DNA of 9,321 nucleotides from an uncultured Paenibacillaceae bacterium (GCA_937874515.1 CALNBV010000160.1:1-9321); one strand, 5' to 3'. Positions 1-7,338 are shown, numbered from the stretch's first letter. Numbers and translations: made by a program. Notes: generated by a model not told the origin, from the sequence alone.

Positions 1-495
1 CGTCAACCTCGGGAAGGGGAGAAGGATGGCATTAATTATTTCTTTAAAACCCATGAGCAATTCCAGGAAATGATTAAAAAGGATGCCCTGTTAGAGTGGG
101 CTGAATATGTTGGGAATTATTATGGCACTCCTCGTCAGTTTGTAAATAACATGCTCAATGAGGGGAAAGACGTTATTTTGGAAATTGAAGTACAAGGCGC
201 TTTGCAAGTAAAAGAGAAATTTCCAGAAGGAATATTTATCTTTCTTGCCCCACCGGATTTAAAAGAGTTGCGTTCTCGCATCACTGGCCGGGGAACGGAA
301 ACGGAAGAGTCCATTTCCAACCGGATGGAGGCGGCAAGGGGAGAAATCGAACTAATGGATAAATATAATTATGTTGTTGTTAATGATGAGGTGGACAAAG
401 CCTGCCAGCGCATTGAAGCCATTGTCATTGCAGAACATTTGAAAAAAGAGCGGCAGATTGCCCGCTATCGCAGTTTAATTAAGGAGGTCATATAG
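1..495 (+). CDS. gmk: Guanylate kinase, 5'-truncated by window edge
   Basis: Guanylate kinase phosphorylates GMP to GDP with ATP, in the cytoplasm, in purine nucleotide synthesis and salvage. The reading frame is open from base 1 and gives 164 residues before TAG at 493-495. The family is usually about 205 residues, so roughly 40 N-terminal residues, including the P-loop (GPSGVGKGT type), lie upstream of the window. Visible residues 1-7 (RQPREGE) are the GMP-binding R-x-x-R-x-G-E motif, followed by the typical DGINYFF. LLEWAEYVGNYYGTP (30-44) and ILEIEVQGALQVK (59-71, the core strand and GMP-site region) are very close to the Bacillus protein. R91-x-x-x-x-GRGTE (to 100) with R108 forms the lid region with its nucleotide-binding arginines. 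Only 3 nt separate it from rpoZ, so the two are surely co-transcribed. An internal ATG at 70 is not the real start, because family-conserved residues precede it. Confidence 0.97.
   Translation, partial: RQPREGEKDGINYFFKTHEQFQEMIKKDALLEWAEYVGNYYGTPRQFVNNMLNEGKDVILEIEVQGALQVKEKFPEGIFIFLAPPDLKELRSRITGRGTETEESISNRMEAARGEIELMDKYNYVVVNDEVDKACQRIEAIVIAEHLKKERQIARYRSLIKEVI
481..487 (+). promoter_or_regulatory. Shine-Dalgarno site of rpoZ
   Basis: AAGGAGG lies inside the last codons of gmk, 11 nt before the ATG at 499. It is a perfect match to the anti-SD core with slightly long spacing. It supports the 499 start and couples rpoZ translation to the end of gmk. Confidence 0.8.
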
Positions 496-498
496 GAC

Positions 499-696
499 AT
501 GATTTTTCCATCCATTGATGAGTTATTGCAAAAAGTAGACAGTAAATATACATTGGTGAGTATCGCTTCAAAGCGGGCCCGCCAATTAAAAGAAAATGAA
601 GTATTGTTAATTAACCAACCCGAATCCCGTAAACATGTTGGGATGTCATTAGAAGAAATGCATGCGGGTAAAATTTTATTTCACCGGATTAAATAA
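499..696 (+). CDS. rpoZ: DNA-directed RNA polymerase omega subunit
   Basis: Omega is the small RNA polymerase subunit that clamps the beta' chain and helps core assembly. The product is 65 residues, close to the 67 of B. subtilis omega. The N-terminal PSIDELLQKVDSKYTLV (4-20) and the following ASKRARQL (23-30) are the conserved part of the RpoZ/Rpb6-type fold that contacts beta'. KHVGMSLEEMHAGKILF (45-61) matches the C-terminal helix region seen in Bacilli. The ATG start is supported by AAGGAGG at 481-487. It directly follows gmk, the same order as in many bacteria. A terminator-like hairpin begins about 20 nt after its stop codon, so gmk-rpoZ may form the end of one transcript, with only part of transcription continuing into coaBC. 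No promoter was seen in front of it. Confidence 0.95.
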   Translation: MIFPSIDELLQKVDSKYTLVSIASKRARQLKENEVLLINQPESRKHVGMSLEEMHAGKILFHRIK

Positions 697-717
697 AGAA
701 AGCTTTGGTAAGCGGGG

Positions 718-777
718 AACGCATATCAGAACTGTCTGGCCTGTTTTTTTAAAGGCAGCAGGCTGGTATGCGTTTTT
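718..777 (+). terminator. Terminator-like hairpin between rpoZ and coaBC
   Basis: The 5' arm AACGCATATCAG (718-729) pairs with the 3' arm CTGGTATGCGTT (763-774) in 12 consecutive pairs, one of them G-U. The T-run is T773-T777; two of these T's are in the stem and three follow it before a C. The 33-nt loop contains T7 (744-750) and a small inner hairpin, GCCT (739-742) with AGGC (753-756). The long stem suggests intrinsic termination or attenuation, but the short free U-tract and large loop are not ideal, so read-through into coaBC is likely. It could instead be an RNA-processing or stability element. The whole 697-817 gap holds nothing else except the coaBC ribosome binding site and the alternative pairing partners noted separately. 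Confidence 0.55.
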
Positions 778-794
778 CAACGTATAGGAACGCA
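767..794 (+). promoter_or_regulatory. Alternative pairing segments downstream of hairpin
   Basis: TATGCG (767-772), part of the 3' arm of the terminator-like hairpin, can also pair with CGTATA (781-786; six pairs, one G-U, loop of 8). Overlapping TGCGTT (769-774) can pair with AACGCA (789-794; six perfect pairs, loop of 14). GGAACGCA occurs twice, at 716-723 and 787-794, and AACGTATA at 779-786 is a one-base variant of AACGCATA at 718-725. The pairings exclude one another. Both alternatives lie downstream of the T-run and are much shorter than the 12-pair stem. A regulatory role is inference only. Confidence 0.3.
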
Positions 795-801
795 ATTCGG
801 A

Positions 802-808
802 AAAGGAG
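802..808 (+). promoter_or_regulatory. Shine-Dalgarno site deciding the TTG start of coaBC
   Basis: AAAGGAG ends 9 nt before TTG at 818. No in-frame ATG lies nearby at the position the family N-terminus requires, so this site is the main evidence for a TTG start. Confidence 0.8.
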
Positions 809-817
809 TCGATCCCC

Positions 818-2017
818 TTGTTAAAAGATAAAACCATTGTCATTGCAGTTACCGGTGGTATAGCTATTTATAAAATTGCAGATTTATGCAGCAAATTAAC
901 GCAAAAAGGGGCCAATGTGTGGGTGCTTATGAGTGAATCGGCCACCCGATTTGTTCAACCCCTTACGTTTCAATCCCTTGTGAAAAACCCTGTGCTAACC
1001 AGCACCTTTCAAGAACCTGACCCAAAAGTCATTTCCCATATTAATATTGCGGATAAGGCAGATTTATTTCTCATTGCCCCGGCTACAGCCAATACCATAG
1101 GTAAATTAGCCAATGGGATTGCCGATGATTTAATAGGCACCACATTTTTGGCAACAAAAGGGCCTGTGTGGGTAGCTCCCGCCATGAATGTGAATATGTA
1201 CCATCATCCAGCGGTACAAAAGAATATGAACCAACTGGCAGAGTGGGGATGCCGTTTCCTGGAGCCTGAAGAGGGCTATCTGGCCTGTGGATGGGTAGGA
1301 AAAGGTAGACTGGCCCCTCCTGAAGATATATTAAAAGAAATAGAAGATTATTTTACATACCTTGATAAACAAGATTTACAGGGAACAAAGGTGCTTGTTA
1401 CTGCAGGAGCTACCCGGGAAAAAATTGACCCTGTGCGCTTTTTAACCAATCATTCCACAGGAAAAATGGGGTATGCCATTGCTGAAGCCGCAGCCCGTCG
1501 GGGGGCAGAGGTTACCCTGGTGAGTGGAAGCAATCTCCTTGCCCCAAAAGGGGTACAGGTTGTGCCTGTGGTTTCTGCGGAAGACATGTATCAAGCCGTC
1601 ATTGAGCGCTATGACGGAATGGATCTGGTGATTAAAGCCGCGGCTGTGGCCGATTATCGCCCGAAAGTGATCTATGATCAAAAAATGAAGAAAAAATTAG
1701 GGGACTTAAGTATAGAAATGGAGAGGACCCGGGATATTTTATTAGAGTTAGGCAAGCGGAAAGAAAAACAATTCCTTGTTGGGTTTGCAGCAGAAACAGA
1801 AAACCTGGAGGAGAATGCCCTGGGCAAATTAGAACGGAAGAATGCGGATATGATTGTAGCGAATAATGTAGCTAGCCCTGGTGCAGGTTTTGGCACCGAT
1901 ACGAATATTGTGACCATTATGAGAAGGGACGGGAAGTCCGTCTCCCTTCCCCAATTGGACAAAAGGGAAGTAGCCAATCAGATTTTGGACTTCGTTGTGG
2001 AAACATGGAGGGAGTAG
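818..2017 (+). CDS. coaBC: Bifunctional phosphopantothenoylcysteine decarboxylase / phosphopantothenate-cysteine ligase
   Basis: This cytoplasmic enzyme joins 4'-phosphopantothenate to cysteine using CTP (CoaB) and then decarboxylates the product to 4'-phosphopantetheine (CoaC, FMN-dependent) in coenzyme A synthesis. The 399-residue length is normal for the fused form. The CoaC half (about 1-180) shows GGIAIYK (13-19), catalytic H74, APATANTIGKLANG (87-100), PAMN (121-124, substrate-binding N124) and the flap motif GYLACGWVGKGR (153-164) with catalytic C157. The CoaB half (about 188-399) shows TAGATREKIDPVRFLTN (195-211), STGKMG (213-218), the K289-M-K-K motif that serves acyl-adenylate/cytidylate chemistry, and GFAAE (322-326). 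All key residues are present, so both activities are expected. Translation starts at TTG, supported by the SD at 802-808. The stop TAG lies inside the start of priA, a 13-nt overlap suggesting translational coupling. A long hairpin precedes the gene. Confidence 0.97.
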   Translation: MLKDKTIVIAVTGGIAIYKIADLCSKLTQKGANVWVLMSESATRFVQPLTFQSLVKNPVLTSTFQEPDPKVISHINIADKADLFLIAPATANTIGKLANGIADDLIGTTFLATKGPVWVAPAMNVNMYHHPAVQKNMNQLAEWGCRFLEPEEGYLACGWVGKGRLAPPEDILKEIEDYFTYLDKQDLQGTKVLVTAGATREKIDPVRFLTNHSTGKMGYAIAEAAARRGAEVTLVSGSNLLAPKGVQVVPVVSAEDMYQAVIERYDGMDLVIKAAAVADYRPKVIYDQKMKKKLGDLSIEMERTRDILLELGKRKEKQFLVGFAAETENLEENALGKLERKNADMIVANNVASPGAGFGTDTNIVTIMRRDGKSVSLPQLDKREVANQILDFVVETWRE

Positions 2018-4461
2018 AGGAAGTATCCATTGCCCGGGTGGTGGTGGATGTCCCTGTTACTCGTACAGATCGCCCCTTTGATTATCGGGTTCCACCTTCT
2101 TTACAGGGATTTGTACAGGTAGGAAGCCGGGTGATGGTACCTTTTGGCCCACGGAAATTACAGGGGTTTGTGATTGAGTTAGGCAATGAAGCACAATTCT
2201 CCCTGGAGAAAGTGCGAGACATTGAAGAGATTCTGGATATAGAAACTCCCCTCACTCCTGAATTGGTGCAATTGGCTAAATGGATGCATGAACGATTTAT
2301 GTCTACTTATTATGGGGCTTTACAGGTCATGATTCCTTCGGCTCTTCGCTCTAAATATGAAAAACGGATTTCTCTCATTGAAAAACCCGGGGAATATGAA
2401 ATTTTACCCCCAGTAGAACGGGAATTGTATGACTACTTAACGAGGTATTCTCCTGTTGCCTTTGATACATTTATGAAGAGGTTTCCTTTTGCTGCCCTCT
2501 GGGTAAAAGAAGGGATTAAAAAGGGAGTTCTGAAGGCTGAGGATAATTTAGTTGATCGGTTAGGCAAAAAGAAAATCACCATCCTTTCCCCAGCCGTAAG
2601 CATCGAGCAATTAACGGTAGAACGGGAAGCCTTAGGAAAGCAGGCGTATCGCCAACGGGAGATGCTTTCTTATTTTATTGAGGGTCCTCCCGAGGTTTCC
2701 CTTCCCCAGTTGCTAGCAGATCTTGGAACCAGTAGCCAAACAGTGAAGTCCTTACTGGATAAAGGATTATTGCAATCCAGGGAAATGGAAGACTATCGGG
2801 ATCCTTTTGCCAACCGAACCTTTAAAAAGGCTGAAAAATATCCTTTCACGCCTCAGCAGGAGAAAGTGATTGAGGGGATTGACCAGGGAAGAAGAGACTT
2901 TGGATACTTTCCCTGTCTCATACACGGAGTCACGGGAAGCGGCAAAACAGAGGTCTATTTAGAAATTATGGAACGTACCATTGCAGAAGGGAAAGAGGCG
3001 ATTCTTCTTGTCCCCGAGATTTCCCTTACGCCCCAGATGGTCAATCGTTTTAAAGGCCGTTTAGGGGATAAGGTGGCTGTCATGCACAGCGCCCTCTCCC
3101 AGGGGGAACGCTATGATGAATGGCGCAAAATTCGACGGGGACAGGTGAAGGTGGCCATTGGGGCGCGTTCTGCAATTTTTGCCCCTTTTACCAACTTAGG
3201 GTTAATCATCATTGATGAAGAACACGAGGGGTCCTATAAGCAAGAGGAAACCCCTCGTTATCATGCTCGCTCAGTTGCCCATTATCGAGGCAGGGCAAAT
3301 GATGCCTGTGTGATTGTGGGCAGTGCCACTCCATCCCTTGAATCTTATGATCAGGCGGTTCGGGGGAAAATCACCCTCTTTACCATGGCTGACAGGGTAG
3401 GGAATCGCCCCTTGCCCCAGGTGGAAATTGTGGATATGCGTGGAGAGTTGCGAGATGGGAATCGGAGCATGTTCAGCAAGCCTTTGCGTGAGGCCATTGA
3501 AGTTCGGTTAGAGCGGCAGGAACAAATGGTCATGTTAATGAATAGGCGTGGTTTTTCCACTTTTGTAATGTGTCGTTCCTGCGGATATGTGGCCCAGTGT
3601 CCCCATTGTGATATTTCCCTGACGTTTCATCGCACCAATCAAACCTTGCGCTGCCATTATTGTGGTTATACTGAGCGGGAACCCCATAGCTGTCCCAATT
3701 GTGAAAGTGAACATATTCGTTATTTTGGTACAGGAACCCAGCGGGTGGAAGAAGAACTGGCCAAACATTTCCCAGGAATTCGGGTCATAAGGATGGATGT
3801 GGATACAACCAGCCGCAAAGGGTCCCACGAAAAGCTTCTTCAGGCTTTTCGGGAGGGAAAAGGGGATGTCTTGTTAGGGACACAAATGATTGCCAAAGGA
3901 TTGGATTTCCCCAATGTTACCCTTGTAGGGGTGCTGGCTGCGGATAGCTTATTAAATCTCCCCGATTTTCGATCAGCGGAACGAACCTTTCAATTGCTAA
4001 CCCAGGTTGGAGGGAGAGCCGGGCGCCATGAAAAAACAGGAGAAGTGATTATTCAAACCTATAATACGGAGCATTATAGCATTTTGCTGGCTGCAGACCA
4101 TGATTATAGCGCTTTTTTTCAGGAAGAAATCAACCATCGATATCAGAAGGGGTATCCCCCATTTTGCCGCTTAATTCTCTTTACTTTTTCCCATGAGAAT
4201 GTCCCTCTTCTCGTAAAAAAAGCGGAGAAGTTTGCGAAAGAATTGCGGGTGAACCTTCCCTCGGATTCCTATGTGTTAGGACCTGTTGCTTCTCCTATTG
4301 GCAGGATCAAAGATAGATATCGGTTTCAATGCATGCTAAAATATAGTCACAATTCCCAGATTCTTCATAAGGTACATCAATTGGTCCGGCAATTTGAAGA
4401 AGGACGGAAGAAGGATGATGTGTCTCTAACTGTAGATGTTGATCCACAAGTGATGATGTAA
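2005..4461 (+). CDS. priA: Primosomal protein N' (replication restart helicase PriA)
   Basis: PriA is a 3'-5' superfamily 2 helicase that recognises abandoned replication forks and loads the primosome. The 818 residues are normal for the family (about 805 in B. subtilis). The N-terminal 3'-end DNA-binding domain covers about 8-110 (DRPFDYRVP at 22-30, GSRVMVPFGPR at 40-50). A winged-helix region follows, to about 200. The helicase core starts near 280: Walker A GVTGSGKT (308-315), Walker B DEEH (404-407), GSATPS (439-444), motif V GTQMIAKGLDFPN (625-637) and motif VI QVGGRAGR (667-674). Eight cysteines (523, 526, 532, 535, 550, 553, 563, 566) form the two zinc sites. The start is uncertain. 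ATG 2005 overlaps the coaBC end by 13 nt and has no clear SD upstream. GGAGGGAG lies just inside the gene, and homologues begin near residue 9 of this version (an ATT codon, 2029). Function is not in doubt. Confidence 0.96.
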   Translation: MEGVEEVSIARVVVDVPVTRTDRPFDYRVPPSLQGFVQVGSRVMVPFGPRKLQGFVIELGNEAQFSLEKVRDIEEILDIETPLTPELVQLAKWMHERFMSTYYGALQVMIPSALRSKYEKRISLIEKPGEYEILPPVERELYDYLTRYSPVAFDTFMKRFPFAALWVKEGIKKGVLKAEDNLVDRLGKKKITILSPAVSIEQLTVEREALGKQAYRQREMLSYFIEGPPEVSLPQLLADLGTSSQTVKSLLDKGLLQSREMEDYRDPFANRTFKKAEKYPFTPQQEKVIEGIDQGRRDFGYFPCLIHGVTGSGKTEVYLEIMERTIAEGKEAILLVPEISLTPQMVNRFKGRLGDKVAVMHSALSQGERYDEWRKIRRGQVKVAIGARSAIFAPFTNLGLIIIDEEHEGSYKQEETPRYHARSVAHYRGRANDACVIVGSATPSLESYDQAVRGKITLFTMADRVGNRPLPQVEIVDMRGELRDGNRSMFSKPLREAIEVRLERQEQMVMLMNRRGFSTFVMCRSCGYVAQCPHCDISLTFHRTNQTLRCHYCGYTEREPHSCPNCESEHIRYFGTGTQRVEEELAKHFPGIRVIRMDVDTTSRKGSHEKLLQAFREGKGDVLLGTQMIAKGLDFPNVTLVGVLAADSLLNLPDFRSAERTFQLLTQVGGRAGRHEKTGEVIIQTYNTEHYSILLAADHDYSAFFQEEINHRYQKGYPPFCRLILFTFSHENVPLLVKKAEKFAKELRVNLPSDSYVLGPVASPIGRIKDRYRFQCMLKYSHNSQILHKVHQLVRQFEEGRKKDDVSLTVDVDPQVMM

Positions 4462-4490
4462 TTCATAGAATAAAGGAAATGGGTCAATTC

Positions 4491-4497
4491 AAGGAGG
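4491..4497 (+). promoter_or_regulatory. Shine-Dalgarno site deciding the def start
   Basis: AAGGAGG stands 8 nt before ATG 4506. It lies downstream of the earlier in-frame ATG at 4479, so it cannot serve that start. ATG 4506 is therefore preferred. Confidence 0.85.
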
Positions 4498-4505
4498 GAT
4501 GGGAT

Positions 4506-4970
4506 ATGAGTTTGCGGATCATTGTGAAACATCCGGATCCTGTTTTACGGGAGATGTGTAAACCTGTCCAAAAATTTAATGCCAATTTACACAAATTATT
4601 AGATGACATGGCTGAAACCATGTATATGGCAGAAGGTGTAGGATTGGCAGCACCTCAGGTTGGGAACCTGAAACGTGTTGTGGTGATTGATGTAGGCTCA
4701 GGCCTTCTTGAAATGGTAAACCCAGAGATTATTGACAGGAGAGGGGTTCAAGTAGGTCCAGAAGGATGTTTAAGCATCCCTACGTTAATGGGGGATGTAC
4801 GAAGGGCAAAATGGGTAAGGGCAAGAGCCTATGACCGCTATGGAAAAGAATTTACCCTTGAAGGTAGCGACCTTTTGGCTCGTGCCATCCAGCATGAAAT
4901 TGACCATTTAAATGGCGTTCTTTTTATCGACTTAGCCATTCGAATTTATTCCAGTCGGGAACATAAATAA
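4506..4970 (+). CDS. def: Peptide deformylase
   Basis: Peptide deformylase removes the N-formyl group from the first methionine of new proteins; it is a metalloenzyme acting at the ribosome exit. From ATG 4506 the protein has 154 residues (MSLRIIVKHPDP...), close to the 160 of the B. subtilis Def. All three family motifs are intact: GVGLAAPQ (44-51), EGCLSIP (86-92, metal ligand C88) and HEIDH (130-134, two metal-ligand histidines and catalytic E131). Motif II in EGCLS form, the missing insertions and the short C-terminal tail suggest the type 1 rather than the longer Gram-positive type 2 class. The ORF could be extended to ATG 4479 (nine extra residues), but that codon has an AAAGGA only 2 nt before it, while 4506 has a perfect SD. 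It follows priA by 44 nt and precedes fmt by 23 nt. The def-fmt pairing is very widely conserved, since the two enzymes remove and add the same formyl group. Confidence 0.96.
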   Translation: MSLRIIVKHPDPVLREMCKPVQKFNANLHKLLDDMAETMYMAEGVGLAAPQVGNLKRVVVIDVGSGLLEMVNPEIIDRRGVQVGPEGCLSIPTLMGDVRRAKWVRARAYDRYGKEFTLEGSDLLARAIQHEIDHLNGVLFIDLAIRIYSSREHK

Positions 4971-4976
4971 CCCCAT

Positions 4977-4984
4977 AAGAGGAG
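4977..4984 (+). promoter_or_regulatory. Shine-Dalgarno site deciding the GTG start of fmt
   Basis: AAGAGGAG lies 9 nt before GTG 4994. The encoded start MRIVFMGTPDFAVP is the canonical Fmt N-terminus, so site and homology agree on a GTG start. Confidence 0.8.
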
Positions 4985-4993
4985 TGGAGACTT

Positions 4994-5944
4994 GTGCGAA
5001 TTGTGTTTATGGGCACCCCGGATTTTGCGGTGCCTTGTTTGCGGAACTTAGTAGAAAATCATTATGATGTAGTCGCTGTGGTTACCCAGCCTGACAGGCC
5101 ACGGGGGAGAAAGAAAGAGTTAGCGGCTCCACCTGTAAAGGAAGCCGCTGTTGCCCTTGGCATTCCCGTTTACCAGCCAGAAAAACTGCGGGAAAATGGG
5201 GTAGATGATATTTTGCAGTTACAACCTGATTTAATTGTAACTGCGGCTTATGGGCAAATTCTGCCGAAGGAAATCATTGACTATCCTAAATATGGTTGCA
5301 TTAATGTACATGCATCCCTCCTGCCAAACTATCGAGGTGGGGCACCTATACATAAATCCATCATTGATGGAGAGAAAGAAACCGGGGTCACCATTATGTA
5401 CATGGTAGAAAAACTGGATGCTGGGGATATGTTAAGCCAGGTACGTGTTCCTATTGAAGAAGGGGACAATGTAGGAACAATGCATGATAAATTAAGTGGG
5501 GCAGGCTCCCAATTGTTGTTGGAAACCATTCCTCGTCTGGTTGCAGGGGAATTGATTCCTGTACCTCAGGATGAAAGCCTGGTAACCTTTGCCTGGAACA
5601 TTAAACGGGAAGATGAGGCATTGTATTGGAATAAAACTGCTCGCCAGTTATTTAACCAGATTAGAGGCCTATGCCCCTGGCCTGTCGCTTATACCCGTTT
5701 TCAGGGACAGGTTATGAAGGTATGGAATAGTATAGTCCTTGAAGAAACCAATAGCAAGGATAAGGAGGCAGGCACCATCCTGGTTGTTTCTGCTGAAGGA
5801 ATTGATGTGCAAACAGGCCAGGGAATCCTTCGCCTTCTTGAAGTTCAGCCTGCTGGAAAAAAAGCGATGAAAGTGTCCGATTATCTGCGGGGAAATGTAC
5901 AAGTTCAACCAGGAATGGTTTTTGAAAGTGAGTTGCCTAAATGA
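4994..5944 (+). CDS. fmt: Methionyl-tRNA formyltransferase
   Basis: Fmt transfers a formyl group from 10-formyltetrahydrofolate to Met-tRNAfMet, marking it for translation initiation. The product has 316 residues, the usual length. The N-terminal Rossmann-like catalytic domain (about 1-205) contains FMGTPDFAVP (5-14) and NVHASLLPNYRGGAPIH (104-120) with catalytic N104 and H106. KLDAGDML (140-147) carries the catalytic aspartate, D142. The C-terminal tRNA-binding domain (about 210-316) begins after the linker KREDEALYWNKTA and includes CPWPVAYT (227-234). In the usual TYAPKI-type linker this protein reads TFAWNI (198-203), with Trp in place of Pro; this is unlikely to affect function. The GTG start is set by the SD at 4977-4984. 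The stop TGA overlaps the rsmB ATG in an ATGA (5941-5944), so the two are probably translationally coupled. Confidence 0.97.
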   Translation: MRIVFMGTPDFAVPCLRNLVENHYDVVAVVTQPDRPRGRKKELAAPPVKEAAVALGIPVYQPEKLRENGVDDILQLQPDLIVTAAYGQILPKEIIDYPKYGCINVHASLLPNYRGGAPIHKSIIDGEKETGVTIMYMVEKLDAGDMLSQVRVPIEEGDNVGTMHDKLSGAGSQLLLETIPRLVAGELIPVPQDESLVTFAWNIKREDEALYWNKTARQLFNQIRGLCPWPVAYTRFQGQVMKVWNSIVLEETNSKDKEAGTILVVSAEGIDVQTGQGILRLLEVQPAGKKAMKVSDYLRGNVQVQPGMVFESELPK

Positions 5945-7338
5945 AAAGTAAAAAATCCTTACCCCCTCCGAAAAACGCGAGAGAGTTAGCTCTTTTTGTA
6001 TTAATAGAGGTGGAAGAGAAAAAAGCCTATAGTAATCTTCAGTTGAAGCATGCCCTTGCTGGGAAAGAGTGGGATCCCCGTGATGTGAATTTAACCACAG
6101 AATTGGTTTATGGCACATTAAGCCGTTTAAATACACTGGATTGGATGATTAGCCACTATTTGTCCAAACCTGCATCCAAACTGGAAAACTGGGTGAACTG
6201 GTTATTGCGCATCAGTTTCTATCAATTAACCTATTTAGACCGGATCCCTTCCCGGGCTGTGGTACATGAAGGGGTAGAAATTGCTAAGCGCTGGGGTCAT
6301 AAAGGAATCAGTGGTATGGTAAACGGGGTGTTGCGCAATCGTCTGCGAAACCCGGAAAAAACGGAGATTCCTGCTGGGTTGCCTCCTGTTACACGGATTT
6401 CCCTTGAGTATTCCCATCCTGAGTGGCTGGTGAAAAAGTGGATTGAGGAATTTGGCGTGGAAGAAACAGAACAAATGTGTGAGGAAAACAATTTTCCACC
6501 AGAAATCAATCTTCGTACCAATGCCTTGAAAGGGACACGGGAGGAATTGCTGGAAACCATTAAAGAACAATTGCCAAAGGCTTATGTACAGCCATCAAAA
6601 CTTACTCCCATGGGGGTTGTTTTAAGTGAAAGTGGCAATATAGGACAGTTGACAGCATACCTTGAGGGGTTATGTACCGTTCAGGATGAAAGTTCTATGC
6701 TAGTTGGGGATGCCCTGTCCCCCTTTTCTGGAATGAAGGTGCTGGATGTTTGTGCTGCACCTGGGGGCAAATCCACTCATATTGCTGAAAAAATGAACAA
6801 CCAGGGCACAGTCCTTTCCATGGATATTCATCCCCATAAGTTAAAACTTATTGAGGAAAATGGGAAACGCCTTGGCATTTCCATTATTGAAACCCGGGCA
6901 GGGGATGCAAGGGAAGTGGACCGGATTCTCACTGGGGAAACCTTTGACCGGATCTTAGTGGATGCCCCCTGTACGGGGCTAGGCGTAATTCGCCGCAAAC
7001 CGGATATTCGTTGGGCTAAAACAGAAAAAGATGAAGAAATCCACCGCATTCAGTATGATATTTTATGTAGTGCAGCCTCTTTGCTAAAGCCTGATGGAAA
7101 ACTGGTGTATAGTACTTGTACGGTACAACGGGAAGAAAATCAGGATGTGATTCAGCGATTTTTGCAAGAGCATCCCCATTGGGAGTTAGATTCAACTCTT
7201 GTACATGATCTTCCCGTTTTGATTGGGGAAAAATATGCTACACTAAAGAATGGATATGTACAAATTCTTCCCCATCATTTTCATAGCGATGGGTTTTTCA
7301 TAGCCAGATTAAAAAGAAAGAGTGGAACTAGGGACTGA
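5941..7338 (+). CDS. rsmB: 16S rRNA (cytosine-967-C5) methyltransferase RsmB
   Basis: RsmB methylates C5 of cytosine 967 (E. coli numbering) of 16S rRNA using S-adenosylmethionine. The 465 residues show the usual two-part structure. An N-terminal NusB-like all-helical RNA-binding domain covers about 8-140 (ARELALFVLIEVEEKKAYSN at 13-32, ELVYGTL at 54-60). A Rossmann methyltransferase domain runs from about 180 to 460. The SAM-binding motif is VLDVCAAPGGKS (267-278). Motif IV DAPCTGLGVIRRKPDIRW (341-358) carries C344, and YSTCTVQREENQ (390-401) carries C393; these are the paired cysteines of m5C methyltransferases, C393 being the nucleophile and C344 aiding release. The C-terminal DGFFIARLKRK is typical. 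The NusB-like domain separates it from other m5C enzymes such as RsmF. The start ATG lies in the ATGA overlap with fmt, with no strong SD, so translation probably relies on coupling. The last base of its TGA is the first of the rlmN ATG. Confidence 0.96.
   Translation: MKSKKSLPPPKNARELALFVLIEVEEKKAYSNLQLKHALAGKEWDPRDVNLTTELVYGTLSRLNTLDWMISHYLSKPASKLENWVNWLLRISFYQLTYLDRIPSRAVVHEGVEIAKRWGHKGISGMVNGVLRNRLRNPEKTEIPAGLPPVTRISLEYSHPEWLVKKWIEEFGVEETEQMCEENNFPPEINLRTNALKGTREELLETIKEQLPKAYVQPSKLTPMGVVLSESGNIGQLTAYLEGLCTVQDESSMLVGDALSPFSGMKVLDVCAAPGGKSTHIAEKMNNQGTVLSMDIHPHKLKLIEENGKRLGISIIETRAGDAREVDRILTGETFDRILVDAPCTGLGVIRRKPDIRWAKTEKDEEIHRIQYDILCSAASLLKPDGKLVYSTCTVQREENQDVIQRFLQEHPHWELDSTLVHDLPVLIGEKYATLKNGYVQILPHHFHSDGFFIARLKRKSGTRD

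Noticed and set aside
736..750. T7 tract at 744-750 as a separate intrinsic terminator
   Set aside because: No stable GC-rich stem ends immediately before it; only three-pair helices can be drawn, and the tract sits in the loop of the larger hairpin.
697..817. A second promoter for coaBC in the gap after rpoZ
   Set aside because: TATAGG at 783-788 has no matching -35 at the right distance, and TTGGTA at 705 has no -10 at proper spacing, so no sigma-A promoter can be supported.
3535..3828. 97-residue minus-strand frame opposite the priA zinc-binding region
   Set aside because: It arises from the cysteine-rich helicase coding sequence on the other strand; no independent coding signal.
4904..4934. 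Possible promoter in the 3' part of def (TTGACC then TTATCG, 18-nt spacer)
   Set aside because: The -10 is poor and the bases encode the conserved HEIDH-LNGVLFID segment, which explains them fully.
5669..6136. 155-residue minus-strand open frame across the fmt-rsmB junction
   Set aside because: It is antisense to two strongly conserved genes, shows no recognisable domain, and has low-complexity composition typical of a shadow frame.
6235..6570. Overlapping minus-strand open frames of 111 and 87 residues inside rsmB
   Set aside because: Two different frames open over the same conserved gene, no plausible ribosome site, no family features.
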